Positions 1-6,097 of a stretch of 7,581 bases of DNA are shown in pieces. Position numbers and translations under genes: made by a program. Positions within the stretch are counted from its first letter, which is position 1. Every line of letters starts with the position of its first letter. This DNA is from a bacterium (lineage in GTDB: Bacteria > Spirochaetota > Spirochaetia > JABEVK01). Below the pieces are notes generated by a model. It saw only the letters and a list, made by a program, of their open reading frames with translations, was not told the origin of the DNA and did no database searches. The stretch spans positions 1 to 7,581 of the forward strand of contig JAJXWL010000080.1 of assembly GCA_021781625.1 (NCBI GenBank). Direction: 5' to 3'.

Positions 1-18
1 TTTTCGTAACGTCAGCAT
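1..18 (-). CDS. Start of a minus-strand gene, cut by the window edge
   Basis: Reading the minus strand, an ATG at 18-16 is followed by five open codons (MLTLRK) to the window edge. It is preceded by a perfect Shine-Dalgarno AGGAGG at 29-24, five bases from the ATG, and this spacing and strength are the reason for calling a start. It lies 110 bases downstream of the OmpA-family gene on the same strand, so the two could be co-transcribed. Six residues are not enough to suggest a function; the beginning is basic and could be the start of a signal peptide or of a cytoplasmic protein. Confidence 0.6.
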
Positions 19-128
19 AAAGGCCTCCTTCTTCTTCTGAAGTTAGCCTAAACCCAGTCAATCCCCCTGCTAGCTGGACCAAGGGTCCGAATTATCTAAG
101 ACCATTGGTCTGTATTTATAAGTTTCAA
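19..128. other. Short intergenic region with two small inverted repeats
   Basis: Between the two minus-strand genes there are two small dyads. One is GGACC-aag-GGTCC (76-88), and the other is AGACCA-t-TGGTCT (99-111). Neither is followed by a clear U-run in the minus-strand direction, so I do not call a strong intrinsic terminator. They could be weak terminator or processing hairpins after the OmpA-family gene. The Shine-Dalgarno of the leftmost gene is at 24-29. Confidence 0.35.
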
Positions 129-1364
129 CTAGTTTTCAAGGATGGTAATCTCTACGCGGCGATTTTTCTTCATATCCGCTTCATTGTCATTGGGAGCCAA
201 AGGTTTTTCAGCCCCCCAGCCTCGATAGGTAATTTGTGCTGGTTTACGAACACCTATGGTCACTAAGTAGTTCCCTACTGCGGCGGCTCGATCTTGTGAC
301 AGTTTCAATCGGTCTTCTGCCGTCCCCGCTAAGGCAGTAAAGCCCTCAACCAAAAAATCTCGGTCAGGGTACTTAGAAAGTATCGTTCCGATTTTTTTGA
401 GTTTATCCTGTTCAGATGGTAGAAGCTCTGCAGAGTCAGCTGGGAATTGGATATTGTCTAGGTTCAGTACCACCCCTTTATCGTTGGTACGGACTTGAAT
501 ATTCCCTAACCCTTTTTCTTCTAGGCTTTTCTTGACTTCTTCCACAACTTTGGGCTTATCCATAAGTTTCGCTTGTATGATTTTCGATTGGCTTTCCCCA
601 TCAAATTCCAGGGTTTCTCCAGAATTGAGGTGAAGAACAATCTGATAATTGTCTTGGTAAGAGTCTTCATGCCCTTTTTCTTGATTAAACCAGATCTTGG
701 CATGAACAAAACCTGTTATGAAGGCTGGATAAAGAGGATAAATGTCAGGAGAAACCGTGGCGCGGTAAGAAAGTTGATAGTCAGCCTTCAGCAGTTCTAA
801 CGTTTGGCCATCCTTTTCGACAGGCCCCACGTAGGTGTAGTGAACCTGAAGGGGTATGGGAAAGGCCGGTAAGGGGCGGCCTGCGGCTTTGGTAAAGGCT
901 TGAATATCCGAAAAATCTTCGCGCTCTTCACCAGGAGCTACCCATTGATCACCTGGTTGTAAGGAACGTTTCGGAAATGTCGGCACTCCGCGAACGACGG
1001 GGAGGACCTCTTCAGGAGAAATCTGATAACGCCCTAACTCATCACAAACGTAGTCTGTATGAAAACTTTCATCAATTTGATGGGCCGATTGACCATTCCT
1101 CTGACTGGTATATAGGGTTTCTCCGACTAAGCGTCCTTGATGGTCCGTTGCTTGCGTCACTTGGTAACTGACTCGATAGGTATCCAGATTATTTTGCAAC
1201 CGATTTCCATTTAGATAAACGACTTGCTGACTAGTTCCATAGAAATGATATTCGTCACCTTGATGGTACAAAAATCTCAATTCTAAGGCTGATATTGAGT
1301 TAACACCGAAAAGAATTCCCATCAGAAGCAGGGCTACCACCAGCAATTTCCCTTGAACTTTCAT
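129..1364 (-). CDS. Exported OmpA-family protein with C-terminal OmpA-like (peptidoglycan-association type) domain
   Basis: A 411-residue protein. Residues 1-26 form a Sec signal peptide (Lys-containing start, hydrophobic VVALLLMGILFGV core, cleavage likely after ISA). There is no lipobox Cys. Residues about 27-270 are a beta-rich domain I do not recognise. A charged linker (KVVEEVKKSLEEKG) then leads into an OmpA C-terminal domain at about 295-411. That domain shows the IQFPADSAELLPSEQDKLKKI start, the LSQDRAAAVGNYL helix and the terminal KKNRRVEITI strand. Such domains normally bind peptidoglycan from the periplasm. Here the Asp of the usual G-H-T-D motif is Ala344 (GFTALAG), while the partner Arg359 of LSxxRA is kept, at the same 15-residue spacing. 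This pattern fits spirochaetes, whose peptidoglycan uses ornithine instead of DAP. The start is supported by GAGG at 1374-1371, six bases from the ATG; the stop is TAG. The gene is divergent from the RRM gene. The family call is secure, the exact role is not. Confidence 0.88.
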   Translation of the reverse strand: MKVQGKLLVVALLLMGILFGVNSISALELRFLYHQGDEYHFYGTSQQVVYLNGNRLQNNLDTYRVSYQVTQATDHQGRLVGETLYTSQRNGQSAHQIDESFHTDYVCDELGRYQISPEEVLPVVRGVPTFPKRSLQPGDQWVAPGEEREDFSDIQAFTKAAGRPLPAFPIPLQVHYTYVGPVEKDGQTLELLKADYQLSYRATVSPDIYPLYPAFITGFVHAKIWFNQEKGHEDSYQDNYQIVLHLNSGETLEFDGESQSKIIQAKLMDKPKVVEEVKKSLEEKGLGNIQVRTNDKGVVLNLDNIQFPADSAELLPSEQDKLKKIGTILSKYPDRDFLVEGFTALAGTAEDRLKLSQDRAAAVGNYLVTIGVRKPAQITYRGWGAEKPLAPNDNEADMKKNRRVEITILEN

Positions 1365-1403
1365 CTTACACCTCAGTCTTTTTTCGGCAAACGCCTCCTT
1401 TTC

Positions 1404-1433
1404 TTGACAAAGGCAAAAATCGGCGGTTATCTT
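1404..1433 (+). promoter_or_regulatory. Candidate sigma70-type promoter for the RRM gene
   Basis: A perfect -35 box TTGACA lies at 1404-1409. It is followed after 18 bases by TATCTT (1428-1433), which matches four of six positions of TATAAT. Transcription would begin near 1440 and give a leader of about 60 bases before the GTG start at 1499. The -35 box is convincing and the -10 box is only fair. Confidence 0.45.
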
Positions 1434-1484
1434 TTTTTGGACATCCTAAGCGTTCGTTGAACCTTGAGTTATGGTGTCTTTTTT

Positions 1485-1501
1485 AGGGAGGAAGCTCTGT
1501 G
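1485..1501 (+). promoter_or_regulatory. Ribosome-binding site that fixes a GTG start
   Basis: AGGGAGGA at 1485-1492 places GGAGG seven bases before GTG at 1499-1501. The next in-frame Met lies near the C-terminus (about residue 161), after the conserved domain, so GTG is the only sensible start. Confidence 0.8.
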
Positions 1502-2011
1502 AGCCCAAAACAAAGCGCGGAACTGGATCTTTCCGCTTTTCAGGCGTCGCTTGAGGAAATTATCAAAAAACTTCGGGAAGAAGACCCCGCAGAACTCGAT
1601 GCCTACAGAAAAACCTTTCGCAAGACCGTTCCTTTTTTTCTTCGCAGTTATGTTGCCGCTTATTTATTACGACACTCTTCTCCAAAAGCTCCTCGAAGGA
1701 AACCAGCCCAAGTTGCGACTTTATTTGTCAACATTGGAAAGAATCGTCGAGTTTTCCCTCGAGATCTCATCCTATTTTTGGTTTCAGCTGGGGGAATCAG
1801 CAAAGCGGATCTAGGAGGAATTAAGATTCTCGAAAACTACTCTTTTGTTGAAGTCGCTGAGGAAGTAGCCTCCTCTGTAATCACAAAGATAGACGGATCA
1901 AACTACCGTGGAAAAAAAATCACGGTCAATTTTGCCAAAAAACGTGGTGGTGAAAGTGAGTTTTCCCCACCGGAAGAGATGACACAAACCACTGCCTCGC
2001 AACTTCTGTAA
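1499..2011 (+). CDS. Stand-alone DbpA-type RNA-binding (RRM) domain protein
   Basis: A 170-residue cytoplasmic protein. Residues about 70-150 match the RNA-binding domain normally found at the C-terminus of DbpA/CsdA-type DEAD-box RNA helicases. Visible landmarks are ATLFVNIGKNRRVFPRDLI (beta1 and alpha1), the small-residue stretch SAGGISKADLGGIKI, the SFVEVAEEVA strand-helix junction, and the last strand RGKKITVNF. No helicase core is present: motifs such as the Walker A or DEAD box are absent. The first 65 residues are helical and charged, with a basic, hydrophobic segment (residues about 39-60, TFRKTVPFFLRSYVAAYLLR). The last 20 residues look disordered and acidic. The gene has its own promoter candidate and terminator, so it is probably monocistronic. 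The domain is known to bind structured RNA in DbpA. A role in rRNA or mRNA metabolism here is inference. Free-standing versions seem to be common in spirochaetes. Confidence 0.8.
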   Translation: MSPKQSAELDLSAFQASLEEIIKKLREEDPAELDAYRKTFRKTVPFFLRSYVAAYLLRHSSPKAPRRKPAQVATLFVNIGKNRRVFPRDLILFLVSAGGISKADLGGIKILENYSFVEVAEEVASSVITKIDGSNYRGKKITVNFAKKRGGESEFSPPEEMTQTTASQLL

Positions 2012-2034
2012 CTTTCCGACATTCACACTAAGTT

Positions 2035-2063
2035 AAAGCGACCTCGTTGAGGTCGCTTTTTTT
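2035..2063 (+). terminator. Intrinsic terminator of the RRM gene
   Basis: Nine pairs, AGCGACCTC (2037-2045) with GAGGTCGCT (2049-2057), close a three-base GTT loop. Two further A-T pairs extend the stem, and the T-run reaches 2063. It begins 23 bases after the TAA stop. This is a textbook rho-independent terminator that separates the RRM gene from the downstream operon. Confidence 0.92.
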
Positions 2064-2178
2064 ATACCAAAGCCTGATGTCCTTACCTTTATCTTTTTCC
2101 GACAAGTTAAAATATTCCTAAGATTACCTACCTATTCAAGCAAAGTGAAAAATATTATGTTTACGTCTACATTTTTTA

Positions 2179-2207
2179 TTGACAGATTTTCAAAGTCGGC
2201 TTAACGT
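2179..2207 (+). promoter_or_regulatory. Candidate promoter of the envelope-polysaccharide operon
   Basis: A perfect TTGACA (2179-2184) lies in an AT-rich region. It is followed after 17 bases by TAACGT (2202-2207), which matches only three of six -10 positions. Transcription would begin near 2214, about 33 bases before the ATG at 2247. The stretch from the terminator (2064) to the first gene is AT-rich and I see no gene in it. It also contains TAAAAT (2108-2113) and TATTAT (2153-2158), -10-like boxes without good -35 partners. The weak -10 box leaves room for an activator or an alternative sigma factor. Confidence 0.4.
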
Positions 2208-2246
2208 AACTTTGAAGACCTTTCTAAGGAAAAAAGGAGTTTGTTC

Positions 2247-2975
2247 ATGCATTTCATCCGGCTTCTAGCCGTATTGGTTTTAATTTTAGGAGCTTCACCG
2301 ATTTTCGCTGAGCCAGAACTATATAATCATAATCAGGAAGCTGTACTTTACCTGACAAAAACACTACCAAAAGATGATGGCACGTATTCAGGATGGAATC
2401 ATCTTCAGGGAACTTCACCTCAAATCTTTGTTTTTGGGGCACCTCGAGGACCAAATGACCCTTCCGGTGTTTTTGTTCTGCAAAGTGACAACAAATATCT
2501 GTATATTTTAGCAGACATTACGGACTCAACGGCCAACGAGAATCCCTTACCCGCACCCATTGCTTGGCACAATGACTCTGTAGAAGTCTACATCAGTACA
2601 GATACAAGTTCTCATCAAACGCTATCCATGCAAGACATGCACATCCGCCTCGTTCCCCGGAGCCGAAGCAATCCGCATGCGGTGGGGATTTCTATCAATG
2701 ACATCACCGTGGATAAACGACCCAACTTGGGCGGAACTTGTATCTACACCTCCAAAGGGTATCGCATTGAAGTTCGAATTCCCTTACGTATGCTCAACAT
2801 GCAAAACCTCCAAGTCGGGCAAGCCTTCCGAGCTGAGTTCCAAATCAATGACGCTAGTGATGGTGAACGTGAAAATTTGTTGCACTGGAGTTCTAAAAAT
2901 GACAACCCCTATTACGATGCTTCTGTCTGGGGGAATGGGGTGATGGTTGCCGCGCCCGAGGACAGCCATGATTAA
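2247..2975 (+). CDS. Secreted CBM9-like carbohydrate-binding protein
   Basis: A 242-residue protein. Residues 1-21 are a Sec signal peptide (MHFIRLLAVLVLILGASPIFA, cleaved before EPE). The mature protein is a single beta-sandwich of the CBM9 / DOMON-like type. Evidence is the strand KYLYILADITDS, the hallmark WHNDSVEVYIS (Trp107 onward), the late strand YRIEVRIPLRML, and the C-terminal RAEFQINDASDGER-NLLHWSS segment, in the usual order. CBM9 domains bind sugars, often chain ends of plant or microbial glycans. No catalytic domain is present, so it is a binding or structural partner. The ATG at 2247 is chosen because AGGAG (2235-2239) is seven bases upstream. A TTG six bases earlier would be too close to that site. 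The gene overlaps the next by 8 bases, so translation is probably coupled and the product likely works with the glycosidase-barrel protein. Location would be periplasm or outside the cell. The specific sugar cannot be told. Confidence 0.8.
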   Translation: MHFIRLLAVLVLILGASPIFAEPELYNHNQEAVLYLTKTLPKDDGTYSGWNHLQGTSPQIFVFGAPRGPNDPSGVFVLQSDNKYLYILADITDSTANENPLPAPIAWHNDSVEVYISTDTSSHQTLSMQDMHIRLVPRSRSNPHAVGISINDITVDKRPNLGGTCIYTSKGYRIEVRIPLRMLNMQNLQVGQAFRAEFQINDASDGERENLLHWSSKNDNPYYDASVWGNGVMVAAPEDSHD

Positions 2976-5900
2976 AAAAATCTTATCCTCACTTACCGTG
3001 CTTTTTTGCCTTTCTACCGCTCTTCAGGCCCAAAGTTCTGACGTTCAGGTGGTCCATGATGCCCAAGGTTGGAAACTTCAAGTGGATGGCTCCGATTTCA
3101 ATGTCAAAGGCGTTGTTTGGTCTTACACTCCCATTGGCGAAAACTTTACCTACGATCTTTGGTCACAGCCAGACTCAGTCATCCGACACACGATTGATAC
3201 GGATATGACTTTGATGAAGAACATGGGAGTCAACACCATCCGTGTGTTTTCGGTAGTCCCTCCTCGTTGGATCGAGTACATCTACAATCAATACGGTATC
3301 TACACCATGGTTAACGATCTATTTGGCAGGTATGGAGTTACAGTGGATGGACGTTGGCAGTTTCCCACCAATTATGCTGACCCAGACACCCGAAAGTACC
3401 TCTTAGCGGAGGCTAAAAAGACCTTTGAAACTTACAAAGATACACCCGGGGTACTTCTCTATATGTTGGGAAATGAATCCAACTACGGGCTTGATTGGAG
3501 TTCTGCCGCCACAGAGAATTTGCCCAGTGGTGAAGCCAATACCATTAAGGCCAAAGCGCTCTATAGCCTCATGGGACAAGCTTTGGCAATGGGAAAAAAA
3601 ATTGACCCCCACCACCCGATGGGTCTGGTAAATGGGGACTTAGGCTACCTCAATCTGATCCGAGATCTTGTCCCTGATCTCGATATCTTGGGGGTTAATA
3701 CGTATCGAGGTCCCAAGTCGTATGCGGGGTTTTACAATAGCATTGCCAAGATTCTTAACAAACCTTTTGTCTACACAGAATTGGGTGCAGATGCCTACAA
3801 TGTAGCCACCAATCAAGAAGATCAAAAAGACCAAGCCGAACTCATCGCCAGCCAATGGAAGGAAATCTACCAGGAAGCTTATGGCAAAGGAGAAGCGGCC
3901 AACTGCTTAGGCGGCTATGTCTTTGAATGGATGGATGAATGGTGGAAAAATGGCATGACCACCGGTTTGTCTACCCACGACACAGAAGGCACCTGGACCA
4001 ATGGCGCCTATGCCTTTGATGCGATTCCCGGAAAGAATAACATGAACGAGGAATGGTTTGGGCTGTGTAGCCTTAGCCAAAAAACGGAACAAGGTATTCC
4101 GGTGCGGTTGCCGCGGATGAGTTATTACCTTTTGAAGCAACTTTGGACCCTTGATCTGTATACGTCTAATAAGCAAGATATCGACCAAGCCTTCCAAAAC
4201 CTTCAGGTACAAGACGGGAACTTTCAAGCCAAGGCCTTAGCTTTGGAATTCTACGATGGGACCACTAATCCCCACCCTGTATTTGAAGTCCACGGGAGCA
4301 TCGAATCACGAACTTACCTCAAAGGCGATGACCATGCTTGGAGCCAAAATGGTCTAACGGGACTCACCGCCCAAGATCAGACGACCACTAAACTTGGGGT
4401 AACCTTTAACCCCTCGGAAGGTGTCTCCGGTTCTGTGGTTGTGAGACTACTCCCCAACCAAGTCTCCAATAACCCGATCTATGATATTCCCGACCCCATA
4501 GAATCTGCGGCCCTGCTCTCGGGGAATACCACGTATGTGGTTCAACCCATCGAACTGTATCAGGCGACCCTGAACTATAAGTCCACCCTTTTGGACGCGA
4601 CCTTCCATTATCATGACGGTCACGCGGATTGGGGAAATCAAGGTGACTTTTTTGGTCTTTTGCCTGAAACCTTTGATTTGTTTCACATGGATAAAGGGGG
4701 CAGCAAGGCTCCATTGGGGCTTGAATTTCACTCCCCCACCGTTCTTCCAGACCTCACGATCTATGCGGGTCCAGAAATTTACTGGGGAGCTAATCCTTCT
4801 ATCTTCTTAAAGTATACGTATAATATCCCTCAAGGGAGCCTTACCCTTATTCATGATGAAGAGGTCTCACCTTATCTCGGTCCAGAAGAATTACCTACCA
4901 TTGGGGTTTCTGGGGGAGCGCCAGCTCAAACCGATGCCCAAAAGCACGCAGACCGTTGGACGAGCTTAGACTTTAATTACAACTTCCCCCACCTCTTCAC
5001 TCTTGAAACGGGAGCGTTGATGGCTCGTTATGATCGTGTTGCCTCCTCACAGTTCACCTACACCACAGTTTCAGGGAACACTATTACGACGGGGAAAGAA
5101 TTCTCCTTGGCGGATTCCTTTGCCGGAAAAATTCGTTTCACGACAACGGACCTCCCCTATGTCCAAGCTATGGTCCAATACATTTATGCTGGCCTGTTAG
5201 CAGATACCCACGCCGCCGTTTCACACGATGGAAGTCAACTCTATGATTCTGGCTCGGGTAATCGTTCGGAATTCAAAGTTTCCCTGACGGGAATTTATGG
5301 GGATTTCTCGTTGACAGGCACCGGTTTGTACCGAGTCCCCCTTGTTGGTCCCCTCAATCAAACCAGTTTGGGTGTTACCCCCCGAAATCCCTTGGTTGAT
5401 AGCTTTACCGTTTGGGATAACCGTGAAGCTCTGCAGGCCGAAGCCTTATTTACCTGGAACCCCTCGGGAGCGACGTATTTCTATGATTGGAATAACCCAG
5501 ACCGTGAAGCAGCTCCTTTAGCGGCGAGTTTGGGGCTCTTGTACAATTTTCACCTTGGGCCCACCGATGCCTCGTCCTTCTTAGCGGCAGACAATTATCA
5601 TATCTATGCTTTTACAGCGGGCTTACCCGCAGTAGATAACACCTACTCGTTCTTAGCGCGGGTCACAGGCCGTCCAGCACCTGGTTTACGGATCAATTTG
5701 ACCGGTCAAGTAGCGGATCAACAAGCTACAGGGGTCAACTCTTCCAATGTCGCTCCAGTTGTTCAGTTTTGGAAAACCGGCGCACAAGTGGCCTGGGACA
5801 GACTCTATTTCGAAGGAAACTATGCCAGCAATGCCTGGGGCCCCTTCGATTGGATGCGTCAATTCGGCATCAACTACCCCACACAGTGGATGGTGGGCGT

Positions 5901-6069
5901 GGCTTACGGTCTGAAACCCATTTCGTTCCTCACAGATTCAGACCGCATTGGACTTCGTTTCTATGAACGAAGCTATGGGTCTTCTACCCCCGCTACAGAA
6001 CAAGTGTTAAACGGGGTCACTCTCAATGATCGTTTTGTCGCCGAGCTTTATGCCGGCTGGAGTTTTTAA
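2968..6069 (+). CDS. Exported clan GH-A glycosidase fused to a C-terminal outer-membrane beta-barrel
   Basis: A 1033-residue protein. Residues 1-21 are a Sec signal peptide without a usable lipobox. Residues about 25-405 form a TIM-barrel glycosidase of clan GH-A (GH2/GH5/GH72-like). They show FNVKGVVWSY at the first strand, MGVNTIRVF, then YMLGNESN with acid/base candidate Glu170, ILGVNTYRG (Tyr246), FVYTELGAD with nucleophile candidate Glu271, and FEWMDEWW (320-326) at strand 8. Both catalytic Glu are present, about 100 residues apart as expected, so it is probably active. Residues about 418-1033 are beta-rich, with short alternating polar/aromatic strands and Gly/Asn turns (for example GPEIYWGANPSIFLKYTYN). 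They end in RFVAELYAGWSF, an outer-membrane insertion signal with terminal Phe and hydrophobic residues at every second position. The ATG at 2968 is chosen because GAGGA (2958-2962) precedes it; an in-frame TTG at 2947 has no such site. Substrate is unknown. Whether the enzyme faces the periplasm or the outside is inference. Confidence 0.82.
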   Translation: MIKKILSSLTVLFCLSTALQAQSSDVQVVHDAQGWKLQVDGSDFNVKGVVWSYTPIGENFTYDLWSQPDSVIRHTIDTDMTLMKNMGVNTIRVFSVVPPRWIEYIYNQYGIYTMVNDLFGRYGVTVDGRWQFPTNYADPDTRKYLLAEAKKTFETYKDTPGVLLYMLGNESNYGLDWSSAATENLPSGEANTIKAKALYSLMGQALAMGKKIDPHHPMGLVNGDLGYLNLIRDLVPDLDILGVNTYRGPKSYAGFYNSIAKILNKPFVYTELGADAYNVATNQEDQKDQAELIASQWKEIYQEAYGKGEAANCLGGYVFEWMDEWWKNGMTTGLSTHDTEGTWTNGAYAFDAIPGKNNMNEEWFGLCSLSQKTEQGIPVRLPRMSYYLLKQLWTLDLYTSNKQDIDQAFQNLQVQDGNFQAKALALEFYDGTTNPHPVFEVHGSIESRTYLKGDDHAWSQNGLTGLTAQDQTTTKLGVTFNPSEGVSGSVVVRLLPNQVSNNPIYDIPDPIESAALLSGNTTYVVQPIELYQATLNYKSTLLDATFHYHDGHADWGNQGDFFGLLPETFDLFHMDKGGSKAPLGLEFHSPTVLPDLTIYAGPEIYWGANPSIFLKYTYNIPQGSLTLIHDEEVSPYLGPEELPTIGVSGGAPAQTDAQKHADRWTSLDFNYNFPHLFTLETGALMARYDRVASSQFTYTTVSGNTITTGKEFSLADSFAGKIRFTTTDLPYVQAMVQYIYAGLLADTHAAVSHDGSQLYDSGSGNRSEFKVSLTGIYGDFSLTGTGLYRVPLVGPLNQTSLGVTPRNPLVDSFTVWDNREALQAEALFTWNPSGATYFYDWNNPDREAAPLAASLGLLYNFHLGPTDASSFLAADNYHIYAFTAGLPAVDNTYSFLARVTGRPAPGLRINLTGQVADQQATGVNSSNVAPVVQFWKTGAQVAWDRLYFEGNYASNAWGPFDWMRQFGINYPTQWMVGVAYGLKPISFLTDSDRIGLRFYERSYGSSTPATEQVLNGVTLNDRFVAELYAGWSF

Positions 6070-6080
6070 TGAGATTTCCA

Positions 6081-6097
6081 AAAGGAGGAAAATCATG
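6081..6097 (+). promoter_or_regulatory. Ribosome-binding site that fixes the lipoprotein start
   Basis: AAAGGAGG at 6081-6088 lies six bases before the ATG at 6095. A longer reading frame opening upstream at 6026 would overlap the preceding gene and bury the signal peptide, so it is rejected. Confidence 0.88.

Noticed and set aside
2241..2246. TTG start two codons before the CBM9-like gene's ATG
   Set aside because: It lies one base after AGGAG, too close for initiation; the ATG at 2247 has ideal spacing.
2947..2967. Upstream TTG start for the glycosidase-barrel gene
   Set aside because: There is no ribosome-binding site before it, and it would add seven polar residues in front of a clean signal peptide that starts at the ATG at 2968.
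3661..3682. Inverted repeat CGAGATC / GATCTCG
   Set aside because: It is a seven-base dyad inside conserved coding sequence (LVPDLDILG) with an eight-base loop, most likely chance from Asp/Leu/Ile codons.
3907..4227. Minus-strand open frame of 106 codons
   Set aside because: It is antisense to the conserved glycosidase domain, with no domain or start signal of its own.
4406..4731. Two overlapping minus-strand open frames of about 100 codons
   Set aside because: They lie opposite the glycosidase-barrel gene, have no supporting ribosome-binding site or recognisable domain, and carry the Arg/Pro/Gly-rich composition expected of antisense frames.
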